In this document: in pieces, positions 53,477 through 63,000 of the stretch
Position numbering within the stretch: position 1 is the first letter of the stretch
How the letters are laid out: the number at the start of each line of letters is the position of its first letter
The notes under the pieces: generated by a model
The model's database searches: none
Seen by the model: only the letters and a program-made list of their open reading frames with translations
Told to the model about the DNA's origin: nothing
Translations under genes and position numbers: made by a program
Source: Alphaproteobacteria bacterium
GTDB taxonomy: Bacteria; Pseudomonadota; Alphaproteobacteria; GCA-2731375
NCBI GenBank assembly: GCA_016776605.1
Contig: JADHTB010000004.1
Coordinates: 62,001-126,000, forward strand
Direction of reading: 5' to 3'
DNA length: 64,000 nucleotides

Positions 53477-54368
53477 ACCGTCAGCTTTGGCGGCGATGGC
53501 CGGCAATGGCCGGCAATGGCCGGCGCGGGCAAAAATTAATCTCTATCTGCATGTTAACGGGCGGCGGGCGGACGGTTATCATTGCCTGGACAGCCTGATT
53601 GTGTTCGCCAGCCTGGCCGATACCATCACAGTCGAGGCCAGCGACGACCTGACGCTGACCATAGATGGCCCCTTCGCCGCCGGTCTGCCCGTGGACCAGA
53701 CCAATTTGGTGTTGCAGGCTGCGGAGTCGCTGGCACGGGCCGCGGGCATCCAGGCGCGGGCCCGGATCAAGTTGCACAAGGTATTGCCGGTCGCGGCGGG
53801 CCTTGGCGGCGGCTCGGCCGATGCCGCGGCAACCTTGTTGGCATTGCGGGCGCTGTGGCAATTGCCCATCGACGATGCCACGCTGCATACCCTGGCTGCC
53901 CGCCTGGGCGCTGATGTTCCGGTTTGCCTGACCACCCGGCCCAGCCTGATTGGCGGTGTTGGCCATGAGGTGCAATGGGCGCCGCTCCTGCCACGCTTCG
54001 CTTTGCTTTTGGTCAATCCGGGACAGGCCGTCTCGACGGCTGCGGTATTCAAAGCTTTGCAAAACACCTTTCCCCCTAGCCGCCCCTGGCAGGAAAGCAC
54101 CGGTCAGGCGGCGGCATTGGCGCAGGCCTTGGCCCAACGCCGCAATGATCTGGAGCCGGCGGCCCGTCGATTGGCCCCCGCCATCGGTGACGTCATCGAA
54201 GCCGTGGCGGCCCTGCCCCATTGCCGGCTGGCGCGGATGTCCGGTTCCGGGGCGACCTGTTTTGGCCTATTCGATAACTTGGCCCACGCCGAGGCGGCCG
54301 CGGGTGAATTGGCCGCCGCGCGCGCCGATTGGTGGGTGCAAGCCAGTGCAATCGAGAGGTTGGATTGA
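53469..54368 (+). CDS. ispE: 4-diphosphocytidyl-2-C-methyl-D-erythritol kinase
   Basis: A GHMP kinase of about 299 residues in the MEP isoprenoid pathway. ARAKINLYLHVNGRRADGYH is the start motif, LPVAAGLGGGSADAAATL the ATP-binding GHMP loop and RMSGSGATCFGLF the C-terminal Gly-rich motif. The start is uncertain: GTG at 53469 overlaps the TPR-gene stop; ATGs at 53442 and 53496 are alternatives. A 10-bp triplication (GGCCGGCAAT) lies near the last. Confidence 0.93.
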   Translation: MTEPSALAAMAGNGRQWPARAKINLYLHVNGRRADGYHCLDSLIVFASLADTITVEASDDLTLTIDGPFAAGLPVDQTNLVLQAAESLARAAGIQARARIKLHKVLPVAAGLGGGSADAAATLLALRALWQLPIDDATLHTLAARLGADVPVCLTTRPSLIGGVGHEVQWAPLLPRFALLLVNPGQAVSTAAVFKALQNTFPPSRPWQESTGQAAALAQALAQRRNDLEPAARRLAPAIGDVIEAVAALPHCRLARMSGSGATCFGLFDNLAHAEAAAGELAAARADWWVQASAIERLD

Positions 54369-55195
54369 TGCCGTCGTGGGTCGGGGTCTTCCTGGTGGCG
54401 CTGCTGTTGCTGACGGCTTGTGAAAGTGAACAGTGGAACCGTAGCGAGCTTTTAAATCCCTCCATTCTGACCGAGGGCGACAGTGATATCGCCCGGACAT
54501 TCGACCAGGCAACGATCCTTCTGCCCCGGCAAAAAGGCCTGGAACCGCTGGTCGGAAAATTGTCCGAGAGGGCGGTGCGCGATCATCTTGCCGCCTTGCC
54601 CCCGTCCCGACGTTACCCAACAATCGTTTATATGCATGGCTGCAATGGCCAGGGGCGCCTGGCGCCATTGCAGGCCTTTGCCAATGCCGGTTTCGCCGTC
54701 ATCGCGCCAAACAGTTTTGCCAGGCGTTTTCGCCCCCTGCAATGCAGCCCCTCGAAACGCACGGGTGGCCAAAATATTTTCGTCTTCGATTTCCGCCTGG
54801 TGGAAATCAGTTATGCCCTGCAGCGCATGGCCACGCTGCCGTGGATCAACAACGACCGCCTGTATCTGATCGGCACCAGCGAGGGTGGCGTCGCCGCGGC
54901 CCTGTATCGGGGCGAAGAATTCAAAGCCCGCGTCATTGCCCAATGGACCTGCCACGGGGCGCCGTTCATCCGCGGACTGGCAGCGCCGAAAGGGGAACCG
55001 GTATTGGCAATCGTACGGAGCGACGACCCCTGGTACCAACCTGAGAGGACGACCGGGCAGTTAGGTGACTGCAGCGCCTTCTTCAAAACCCTAGACCGCT
55101 CCCGCTCGCTGGTTATTGACGGCGGCGCGACGCACGATGTCTGGGGCCATTCCGGCGCGATGGGCGCGGCGCTGGAATTCCTGCGACAAGACTAG
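54368..55195 (+). CDS. Alpha/beta-hydrolase lipoprotein
   Basis: A 275-residue lipoprotein (VFLVALLLLTACES, lipobox LTAC). The hydrolase fold shows VYMHGCNGQG (oxyanion HG), LYLIGTSEGGVAAAL with the nucleophile Ser in GxSxG, and a late Asp/His pair in GGATHDVWGHSGA. Of the dienelactone-hydrolase-like type; substrate unknown. Its ATG overlaps the ispE stop (TGATG), so the genes are co-translated. The TAG stop begins with the repeat-like TAGAGC. Confidence 0.8.
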   Translation: MPSWVGVFLVALLLLTACESEQWNRSELLNPSILTEGDSDIARTFDQATILLPRQKGLEPLVGKLSERAVRDHLAALPPSRRYPTIVYMHGCNGQGRLAPLQAFANAGFAVIAPNSFARRFRPLQCSPSKRTGGQNIFVFDFRLVEISYALQRMATLPWINNDRLYLIGTSEGGVAAALYRGEEFKARVIAQWTCHGAPFIRGLAAPKGEPVLAIVRSDDPWYQPERTTGQLGDCSAFFKTLDRSRSLVIDGGATHDVWGHSGAMGAALEFLRQD

Positions 55196-55207
55196 AGCCG
55201 TTCCGGG
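55193..55207 (+). repeat. Terminal relic of the two-hairpin repeat at a stop codon
   Basis: TAGAGCCGTTCCGGG matches the end of type-1 copies (TAGAGCAATTCCGAA) at most positions, and its TAG is the stop codon of the hydrolase lipoprotein. No hairpin remains. Confidence 0.3.
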
Positions 55208-55208
55208 A

Positions 55209-56099
55209 TCAGCGCTGCGAATTAGCATCGGGCGCTACGGCCTCTCCCTGTGCCTGTTCAGATGGCTCCTCGCCCGGCGGATATTTTCGGCCGCCGATGG
55301 CCACCAATTTCGCGACCATGGAACCAAGGCCCGCGTCGGCTTCCAGGCGCACCGGCAAGGCTGGCAGATCATCTTGCACCTTGGCCACCCATATGTCCGT
55401 CCATTCCGGACGAATCAGCTGTGGCAACCAGGCGTGTTTCGCGAATCCGGCAATGGGAATTTGCCGCACTCGGCAAACATAGGCCGAACCGGAAAAGAGC
55501 GGCCCGGCGACGGGACGGCTCGCAACGGCCGCAAATAAAAAATCGTAGCGCCGCCGTCCATCGAACACCTTGCTCGTACCGTCGCATTTTTTTCCCTCCT
55601 CATAGCGCAAGATTGCCTGATACAGCGCACTGAAGGGGTCCACGGTGCCGGATAAAAGTTTCGCGGGTACAGGCTCACGCTCGTCCTCGAGCGCACTCGG
55701 CCGCGCCGTAAACCGTAAACCGCTTGCGTCCGAGTAATTAACGAGAACAGAACGCGCCTCGCCGGCCCAGACGCCTGTCGCCGCATATTTCGAAGGCATG
55801 GCCGCATGTTCGATTATTTGGCCCATGACATCATTTTGCCGTCTGAAGTTAACCAGTAAATCCAACACACCATGGCTGCGGGCGACATTGTTAATCCTGT
55901 AACGCTTGCCATCCAATGCAATCGTGACGTCAACAGAGCCCGCCAGAAACCCGCCCAGATAAATATTATAAGCCAATTCAAGACGTTGCGACCGGGCCAA
56001 ATCGCTGCCCGCATGGCCGGGAAGAGCCAAGCCGGCAGCAGAAAAACTTAATGCAATCAGATAGATAGATAATTTTTTTGCTAGGGCGATGAGGGGCAT
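55209..56099 (-). CDS. DUF3108 exported protein
   Basis: A 296-residue protein with a signal peptide (LSIYLIALSFSAAGLALPGHA). The mature part (LELAYNIYLGGFLAGSVDVTI, RVRQIPIAGF, PEWTDIWVAKVQDDLPALPVRLEADAGLGS) matches the beta-rich DUF3108 domain, which covers almost all of it. Function unknown; family members are periplasmic and may bind lipid or glycan. It is convergent with the hydrolase lipoprotein. The motif ACCTAGTGTATT lies 47 bases upstream. Confidence 0.8.
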   Translation of the reverse strand: MPLIALAKKLSIYLIALSFSAAGLALPGHAGSDLARSQRLELAYNIYLGGFLAGSVDVTIALDGKRYRINNVARSHGVLDLLVNFRRQNDVMGQIIEHAAMPSKYAATGVWAGEARSVLVNYSDASGLRFTARPSALEDEREPVPAKLLSGTVDPFSALYQAILRYEEGKKCDGTSKVFDGRRRYDFLFAAVASRPVAGPLFSGSAYVCRVRQIPIAGFAKHAWLPQLIRPEWTDIWVAKVQDDLPALPVRLEADAGLGSMVAKLVAIGGRKYPPGEEPSEQAQGEAVAPDANSQR

Positions 56100-56530
56100 T
56101 ATCAGGGTTCGCAGTATGGAAATCGGCGGTCATCCTTAAAGAAGTATTGAATACACTAGGTAAGTTTATTAACCTTTCCACACTAGAACACGGCGTGTTT
56201 GATATTACCATCCTGACTTGGATTTATGCAGCTGTTGCATTGTAGCCACAATATGTGATTTTCTTGCGGCATAGTTCGAATTACACTTGCAAAGGTCCAG
56301 GAGAATCCGTAACTTGCTGCTGTTCTTTGAGAGTAGAGTTTACTGGTTTATGTCTAAATTTGATTTTCTTTGTGCCTAAGCAGAATAGAAGATTGAGTTA
56401 CTGAACTGAGGGTGTCACGCACAAGGTTTTAGCTCCGGGGTTTCTTTCGTACCCTTTGGCCTTTAGCAGTTGCTTGATGTTGGTAAAGTCGCTAAGTTTC
56501 TTACGTGTTTTTAATTGGAGGTCCTCGGCA
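56100..56530. promoter_or_regulatory. AT-rich intergenic region before the small secreted protein
   Basis: This 431-base gap has no supported gene and is clearly richer in A+T than its surroundings. It must hold promoters for DUF3108 (minus) and the small secreted protein (plus). ACCTAGTGTATT (minus strand, 56158-56147) and a nearby GGTTAATAAAC stand out. I cannot assign a -10/-35 pair with confidence. Confidence 0.4.
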
Positions 56531-56821
56531 ATGGTCGTTAAAAATAAACTTACAGCATTTGGTTTGGCAATCGCCCTGGTGGCGGCGCCGACAACGGTGG
56601 TCTACGCCCAGTCACAAGCTGCGAAAACGGGTAGCGGCACAACAACTGGCGTGACGGCAGGTCAGTCCGAAACCGGTGGTGGCTTGGCTGGTTTGAGCGC
56701 TGGCGCGATCGCGGCTGGTGTCGCCGTTGCCGCCGCTATTGCGGTCGCAGTTGCCGCCGCAGCAAGCGATAGCAATACGACGTCCACGACGAGCACTTCT
56801 ACTTCGACCGCTACCAACTAG
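56531..56821 (+). CDS. Small secreted Gly/Ala/Thr-rich protein (YjbE-like layout)
   Basis: A 96-residue protein with a Sec signal (TAFGLAIALVAAPTTVVYAQ), a Gly/Ser/Thr segment (about 27-50), a hydrophobic Ala/Val/Gly stretch (about 52-78) and a Ser/Thr/Asn tail (SNTTSTTSTSTSTATN). GGAGG precedes the ATG. The layout recalls E. coli YjbE, a small exported protein linked to exopolysaccharide, but low complexity prevents a firm homology call. It stands alone with its own long leader and downstream hairpin, suggesting a separately controlled, possibly abundant transcript. Confidence 0.75.
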   Translation: MVVKNKLTAFGLAIALVAAPTTVVYAQSQAAKTGSGTTTGVTAGQSETGGGLAGLSAGAIAAGVAVAAAIAVAVAAAASDSNTTSTTSTSTSTATN

Positions 56822-56845
56822 CGTCACTCGTGCTTAATTGATTGT

Positions 56846-56873
56846 AGGCAACTCGCCGGTTGGCGGGTTGCCT
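56846..56873 (+). terminator. Hairpin after the small secreted protein gene
   Basis: AGGCAACTCGCC (56846-56857), loop GGTT, GGCGGGTTGCCT (56862-56873): twelve pairs with one T-G. The T content after it is modest (GCTGTCGTTT). It begins 25 bases after the stop codon, so termination is likely. Confidence 0.6.
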
Positions 56874-57144
56874 GCTGTCGTTTCGGCTGCAGATTTTCCG
56901 CAGTTTTCTGCAGTGTGCCCTGTTGGTATGAATGCCCTTTTGGTATGAGTGACGGCGTCATTCGCATTCTGTTGGCGGCCCGCCAATTATTCCCCGATTA
57001 ATCTACCAGTCTGTTCTTCGTTTGCGCGAGGCTGGACTGCGTATGGATATCCGGCCCAATGGTGACTGCAGGCAAAGCTCTGCTCTGCCACCTGCATCTG
57101 GTCATTGCATGCTCGCCTGCATGTTCGATTGCATAGGCAATCGC
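56874..57144. other. Intergenic stretch, no gene seen
   Basis: Between the terminator and the degenerate repeat copy I see no supported CDS. It contains short repeated phrases (TTGGTATGA twice near 56923-56948, and CTGCAG-rich segments near 56891-56910) but no clear function. Confidence 0.4.
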
Positions 57145-57206
57145 CTTAAGCAATTGAACCAATTGCTTAAGTGGCAAAAGCACTCCAATTACTTGAACAT
57201 TGCGTA
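57145..57206 (-). repeat. Degenerate copy I of the two-hairpin repeat (hairpin 1 only)
   Basis: On the plus strand it reads AGCAATTGAACCAATTGCTT, then AAGTGGCAAAAGCACTCC, then AATTACTTGAACATTGC, aligning with the reverse complement of hairpin 1 of copies E and H. It also forms a perfect 12-base inverted repeat CTTAAGCAATTG-aac-CAATTGCTTAAG (57145-57171). It ends about 40 bases before the thioesterase start. Confidence 0.55.
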
Positions 57207-57247
57207 GGCCTTTGTCTTCTCGTTGCGTCGGGCTAAGATGCCGGCCC

Positions 57248-57829
57248 ATGACACAGAATGACACCGAAAGCCTGGCTCAAGGCAATCACGCAGCCACGCC
57301 AGCCGTGCATGATTTACATATTCCCCTGCGTCCCGGCCTGGACGTGGTACCCCCGGCACCTCTGGACATCCACCGCGCCACGGTGTTGCCGGAATGGATC
57401 GATTACAATGGCCACCTGAACATGGCCTATTACGTCCTGATGTTCGACAACGCCACTGATCGGTTTTTTGATTTGATCGACTTGGGCGTTGATTATGTAG
57501 AACGGCGCCGGCATTCCGCCTTCGTACTGGAAACCCATGTCACCTATCAACAAGAAGTGGGATTGGGCGATCACCTGCGATTTACCATGCAGTTGATCAA
57601 TGCGGACGAAAAGCGCCTGCATTATTATTTCGAGATGTATCACGAGGAACAAGGCTTTCGGGCCGCCACTTCGGAACAGATCGCAATGCATATAGACCTT
57701 GGCGCGCGGCGCGCGGCACCATTTCCAGACCTCATGCGGCAGCGAATCGATGCCGTCATGCTGGCGCACGCGGACCTGCCCCAGCCCGATGAGGTTGGCC
57801 GCTCCATCGGCATCCGCGCCAGGCGCTGA
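57248..57829 (+). CDS. Hot-dog thioesterase (4HBT family)
   Basis: A 193-residue protein. The 4-hydroxybenzoyl-CoA thioesterase-like domain (about 35-165) starts ATVLPEWIDYNGHLNMAYYV, with the catalytic Asp/His-loop region (DYNGHLN). FVLETHVTYQQEVGLGDHL and HYYFEMYHEEQGFRAATSEQ complete it. It resembles thioesterases associated with carnitine dehydrogenase, but no such gene is adjacent. The start is the ATG at 57248; the frame upstream (to 57200) is unsupported. It is followed by the ClC gene after seven bases. Confidence 0.85.
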   Translation: MTQNDTESLAQGNHAATPAVHDLHIPLRPGLDVVPPAPLDIHRATVLPEWIDYNGHLNMAYYVLMFDNATDRFFDLIDLGVDYVERRRHSAFVLETHVTYQQEVGLGDHLRFTMQLINADEKRLHYYFEMYHEEQGFRAATSEQIAMHIDLGARRAAPFPDLMRQRIDAVMLAHADLPQPDEVGRSIGIRARR

Positions 57830-57836
57830 AATCTCC

Positions 57837-59606
57837 ATGGGTCTAGCAGAGCAATTCGCGCACGTCAGGCGCCTACTGCGCAACGATCAGGCGCTGTTGA
57901 CCGTCGCCGCCGCCCTGATCGGTGTGCTGGTCGCCTATGCCGCCATCGCCTTTCGCCTGGCAATCGGCGGCGTGCAATGGCTGTCCTACGGCGTCTCCGC
58001 GGAACGCTTGATCGACAAAGTGGCGGAACTGCCTATATGGCAGGTTCTGCTGGCGCCGACGGCGGGCGGCCTGCTGGTGGGTCTGTTCCTGCATTTTGTC
58101 ATGCCCGGCGGTCGCCCCATGGGCGTTTCCAATGTGATCGAGGCCATGGCGTTGCGGAACGGCCACATGCGCTTGCGCGATGGCTGGGCCGCCGCCTTTG
58201 TCAGCGTTGTTTCCCTGGGCGCCGGCGCCTCGGCCGGACGCGAAGGCCCCATGGTGCATTTGGGTGCCTCTATTGCCGGCGGCATAACCCGACGCCTGGG
58301 ACTGTCGCCCCATCTGGCCCGCACTTTGCTGGGTTGCGGCGTGGCCGCATCCGTGGCGGCGTCCTTCAACGCTCCCATTGCCGGCGTATTTTTTGCCCTG
58401 GAAGTGATCGTTGGCCATTACGCCCTGTCCGCGTTTGCCCCCGTTGTCATCGCCTCGGTTGTGGGCACGGTGATCTGCCGGGCGCACCTGGGAGCGCAGC
58501 CAGCCTTTTTGTTGCCCGCCTTCGGCATCAATTCCCCCTGGGAATTTCCGGCCTTCATGGTGCTGGGCGCGGTCTGCGCCGTCATCGCCATAATATTCAT
58601 GTGGTCCATATTTTATGCGGAACGGGTGGTCGATAGTCTGCCGGTCCCCGATTGGCTAAAGCCCGCCGCCGGCGGTCTGGCCCTGGGCGCCATTGCGGTG
58701 GAATTCCCGCATGTCCTGGGTGTCGGTTATGAGGCGACCGACGCCGCCCTGAACCAGCTATACCCCCTCTGGCTGCTTATATGTTTAATCCTGTTAAAGA
58801 CGGCGGCCACCGCAATCAGCCTTGGCTGCCGGTTCGGGGGGGGTGTTTTTTCACCATCCCTGTACCTCGGCGCCATGACCGGCGGGGCCTTTGGCATTAT
58901 CGCCGCCAGCGTTTTCCCCGATCTTGCCGCCTCCCACGGTGCCTATGCCATTGTCGGCATGAGCGCCCTGGCCGCCGCCACGCTGGGCGCCCCGATCTCG
59001 ACCATATTGATTGTCTTTGAGCTGACCGGCGACTATCAAATCACTGTCGCGGTCATGGTGGCAACGTCAATCGCCACGGTGATCGTGCAGCAGGTCAAGG
59101 GCCGCAGTTTCTTTCATCGGCAACTGGAAAACCGCGGCCTGCATCTGCGTGGCGGCCGCGCCCGCCATTTGCTGCAAACTCTGACGGTACGCGATGTTCT
59201 GGCCAAGGATTTCGATAAAATCCCCGAGCGTACTTCAATCGCGGAAATCAAGTCCATGTTCAGCCGCCTGCCCCACGGCACCTTTGTCGTCGTCGACGGC
59301 GACGACAAACTGGTCGGCACTATTTCCTTCGCCGATTTGAAACACATTGCCTTCGATAGCGACCTGGACAGTCTTATCAACGCCCGCGATGTGGCCCGCA
59401 CGCAAGCCCCGGCACCCAAACTTGACGACACCTTGGAAGCAGTCCTGGCGTTGATGGATGTATCAGGCGAGGAGCATCTGGCGGTCGTTTCCGACGCCGG
59501 TGATCGCAACGTTTTGGGCATAATCCATCATGGTGATGTTTTGCGCGCCTATAACCGCGCCTTGTTGCAGGCCCAGGCCGAAGAGCATGACGACCCCCGG
59601 CCATGA
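57837..59606 (+). CDS. ClC-family chloride channel/antiporter with CBS domains
   Basis: A 589-residue membrane protein. The ClC core (about 20-430) shows MGVSNVIEAMALRNG, SAGREGPMVHLGASIAGG, in which the gating Glu of GREGP is kept (favouring Cl-/H+ exchange), and GGGVFSPSLYLGAMTGGAFG. A cytosolic pair of CBS domains follows (VRDVLAKDFDKIPERTSI; LDDTLEAVLALMDVSGEEHL). The longer frame from 57699 overlaps the thioesterase gene and is not used. Confidence 0.92.
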   Translation: MGLAEQFAHVRRLLRNDQALLTVAAALIGVLVAYAAIAFRLAIGGVQWLSYGVSAERLIDKVAELPIWQVLLAPTAGGLLVGLFLHFVMPGGRPMGVSNVIEAMALRNGHMRLRDGWAAAFVSVVSLGAGASAGREGPMVHLGASIAGGITRRLGLSPHLARTLLGCGVAASVAASFNAPIAGVFFALEVIVGHYALSAFAPVVIASVVGTVICRAHLGAQPAFLLPAFGINSPWEFPAFMVLGAVCAVIAIIFMWSIFYAERVVDSLPVPDWLKPAAGGLALGAIAVEFPHVLGVGYEATDAALNQLYPLWLLICLILLKTAATAISLGCRFGGGVFSPSLYLGAMTGGAFGIIAASVFPDLAASHGAYAIVGMSALAAATLGAPISTILIVFELTGDYQITVAVMVATSIATVIVQQVKGRSFFHRQLENRGLHLRGGRARHLLQTLTVRDVLAKDFDKIPERTSIAEIKSMFSRLPHGTFVVVDGDDKLVGTISFADLKHIAFDSDLDSLINARDVARTQAPAPKLDDTLEAVLALMDVSGEEHLAVVSDAGDRNVLGIIHHGDVLRAYNRALLQAQAEEHDDPRP

Positions 59607-59620
59607 GCAGATGAGAAACC

Positions 59621-59824
59621 TCAGGCTGGTTCGTCCCCGCCGGGGCCGTCATCGCCTAATTGGCGGCCATCCAGGTCCTGCCGCCGGCGCTCCGCTTCCC
59701 CGTCCTGGCGCTGGCGGTCATCTTTGCGGCGGCCATGGCGCACCCGGTTTCGCGCGGCCTGGGTATCCTTGTCAGCCTTTTGCCGCGCCTTGCGAAAGTG
59801 ATTGAGATTGACGATCTCGGCCAT
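59621..59824 (-). CDS. DUF4169 small basic protein
   Basis: A 67-residue, highly charged protein beginning MAEIVNLNHFRKARQKADKD, the hallmark of DUF4169, and continuing with NRVRHGRRKDD. It is a conserved alphaproteobacterial protein without known function, often next to a ribbon-helix-helix protein, which is not the case here. AAGGAG lies eight bases before the ATG. It is convergent with the ClC gene. Confidence 0.85.
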   Translation of the reverse strand: MAEIVNLNHFRKARQKADKDTQAARNRVRHGRRKDDRQRQDGEAERRRQDLDGRQLGDDGPGGDEPA

Positions 59825-59869
59825 GGCATCACTCCTTCGATCAATTCCTGTATAGCTGCAACCGCATGC

Positions 59870-59895
59870 TGTTTAATCACAGCACCGATTAAACA
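59870..59895. promoter_or_regulatory. Perfect 9-bp inverted repeat, operator-like
   Basis: TGTTTAATC (59870-59878), eight-base spacer, GATTAAACA (59887-59895). It lies 45 bases upstream of the DUF4169 start and about 130 bases before the AsmA gene, in the divergent gap, as expected for a dimeric repressor site. No T-run of a terminator follows. Confidence 0.4.
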
Positions 59896-60026
59896 ATTTT
59901 CCACCCCCTAACGTTGCGTAATAGATTAGGCTATATGGTCGCTCATGCAACCCGTCTGATCCAACAACCGTCAGGGCTGTCCGACGCGAATCAATGTCGC
60001 GCCTTGGCGTGTCTTAGGAGTCTGCC

Positions 60027-63000
60027 GTGAAAAAACTGCTCGTCGGCGTCGTCATATTGCTGGTGGTGTTCATTGCCGCCGCGTTGATCGGGCCCAGCTT
60101 CATTAATTGGAACGACCACAAGGCGGAAATCATCAACGCCGTCCGTGACGCCACCGGCCGCGAGCTGTCCATAGACGGTGATATAAGCCTGGACATTTTG
60201 CCCGCGCCCGCATTTTCGGCAGGTAATGTCCGTCTGGCAAATCTACCCGGTGCCGCGGCGGCGGATATGTTGACCTTGAAGGCGCTGGAAATACGGCTTG
60301 CCCTGGCACCGCTGATATCAGGGGAATTTCAAGTGACCTCCGTGCGCCTGATCCAGCCACGGCTAGTCCTGGAAGTCTTGCCCGATGGGCGGATCAATTG
60401 GCAATTTCAACCAACGGGCAGCAACGCAGCCTCGACGGAAGGCGGCGCAAAAGACTCCGGCTTGGCCCTGACGTTGGATAATCTCGCCGTCGAAGACGCC
60501 CTATTAATCTACCGCGACGGCCGCACCGGTATGGAAGAGCGGTTAACGCAGATTAATCTGGATGGTTCCGCCGCCTCGCTGCAGGGACCATTTCAATTCA
60601 AGGGCAATGCAACGGCGCGCAATCTTCCCCTTGGCTTCGATCTATCCGTCGAGGGCATGGCGAAAGGCAAGCCAATTGGCCTGCGCCTGAACCTGAAGAT
60701 TGCCGGTGACAAGGCCGCGGCCGGTTTTTCCGGCCGCATCGAAGCCCTTGAGACAGCGCCCCGCCTGATCGGGCAACTCAATATATCCGCGCCGGATGTG
60801 GCGGCCTTACAAAACGCCGTACAGAAGGGGGTAGACGCGTCAGCGATTTTGCAACAAGCCCTGCAATTGAGGGCCTCCGTGGAAGCCACGGCCACCGCGG
60901 CAACCCTGAATGAAGTCGATCTTACCTTCGGTCCCCTACAAGCCGGCGGCGCGGTCATTGCGAATTTTGGCGAAAATCCCAGTTACGATCTGGCCCTTGC
61001 CATCGGCCACCTGGATCTGGACCAGTTGCTAAAGGGCATGGGAAACCCCGGCCAGCCGTCGACTGAAAAAAGCCCCAATGAAACCACGGCCGTGGCCGAT
61101 GCTTTGCTGCCCGCCATTCCCAAAAACCTGCGTGGCGCCGCGGTTGTAACGATCGAGGGTTTAAGATATCGCGGCGGCGTCGTCAGCCAGGTGCAACTGG
61201 ACGCCATGGTTGAGAACGGCGCCCTGCGCCTGGAGAGGCTTTCCGCCCTGCTGCCGGGAGGTTCCGATCTGCGCCTATCGGGCGATGCGCGGGAGGCCGA
61301 TGGCGGCCCGCGCTTTGACGGCAAGGTCGAATTGGCATCGAATAATTTACGCGGCTTGCTGACCTGGCTCGACGCCAATCCAACGGCTGTCCCGGCCAGC
61401 CGGTTGGCGACCATGGTCCTGACCAGTGATTTCAACGTCACCGGGCAACAGGCCCAGATCAGCAACATGAACCTGCGCATGGACAGCACCGCCATCGAGG
61501 GGGCGGCGACAATATTACTACAGTCCCGGCCATCATTTGGTTTGGCCCTGAATATCGACCGCATCAACCTGGACGGCTATCTGCCAAGCGCCGGAGCGGC
61601 AGAAAAGACTGTGCAGCCAGGCCCTGGGAAAGCCGCAACCGGCAGCAAGGACGAAGACCAAAGCAACGCCAACCCATTGGCGATACTGGAAACATTTGAC
61701 AGTAATTTCATCCTGAACATCGGCGAATTGGCCTATAACGCGGCACCTATCCGGGGACTATCGGTGGAATTGGGTCTGGCGGCAGGCAAATTGACCGTGC
61801 ACCGGGCGGCGGTGCGGGACCTGGCCGGGGCCAATGTTTCCATCAGCGGCAGCGGCCAGGGCTTTGCCGGCAAACCCAAGGGCGCGTTGAAATTGCGGGT
61901 GCGGGCCAAATATATCAACGGCCTGGCGCAACTGGCGGGCATGGAGTTGCCGGTGCCGCCCAAACGCCTGCAAGGCTTGACCTTGGATGGCCAATTCGAC
62001 GGCGATGCCGATAGCCTGAATTTTGACATCAAGACCACCCTGGCCGGGCTGCGGGGCGCGGCCAACGGCAAGGCATCGGATCTGATGGGTCAACCGAAAG
62101 CCGACCTGAACCTGGAACTGAGCCATACAAGTTTAGCGGCCCTTTCCAGGACCTTCGAGCTGGGCCTCAAACCACTGGCCCGTTCCGATACCCCTGTATC
62201 CCTGCGCGGCAATGTCAAAGGTGACGGCCGCGCCCTGGCCCTGGATCTGGTGGCGCAACTTGCCGGGGGCCAGGTAAAGGCCAAGGGCGCCATCGACGGC
62301 CTGGACAAGACAGCGCGGTTCGATCTGACGGCCGCGGCCGCGCACAAAGACCTGGTGCGTCTGCTGGCCGCCCTGGGCAATCGGTACGACCCTGGGCAAA
62401 AATCGCCCGGCGGCGTGACCCTGACAAGCAGAATTCTGGGTGGCGGCGATAGCTTCGAATTGCAGGATGTGCAGGGCACGATTGGCGACATCACCCTGGC
62501 TGGCACTGCCGGCGTGCGCACGGATGGCCCTCGTCCCATGTTGACGGCGAATGTGCAGGCTGGCGAAATTGTGCTCGATCATTTTCTGGGCACCGGCCAG
62601 ACGAGGGCTGGGACAACCAACAAGCAAAGCGGCCAAAACCAACCGGCGCGCCGGCAGGGCGATGGCCGCTGGTCGCGGGAAGCCATCGATTTGAACGCCC
62701 TGCAAGCCTTGGACGCCGACATCAACCTGACGGCCAAACGATTGGTATTTCAACGCTATCCTTTCGAGGAACCGCGCCTGCATCTGACCGTAACCGACGG
62801 GGTCATGCGGGTTGAGGATTTGTCGGGACGTCTCTTCAAGGGGAAGGTCGGGTTGCGGGCAACCTTGAATTCGCGGCCCCTGCCCGGCCTTGGCCTGTCG
62901 GTACAATTGCAGGGCGCCGACATTAACCAGGCCATGCGCACGGCATTGGAAATGGACCAGGTGACGGGCCAACTGGATTTCACCGGCCAGTTTCAGACCG

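Noticed and set aside
57022-57207. Small plus-strand ORF of 61 codons
   Set aside because: It runs through the degenerate repeat copy, has no ribosome site or recognisable domain, and its Cys-rich text looks accidental.
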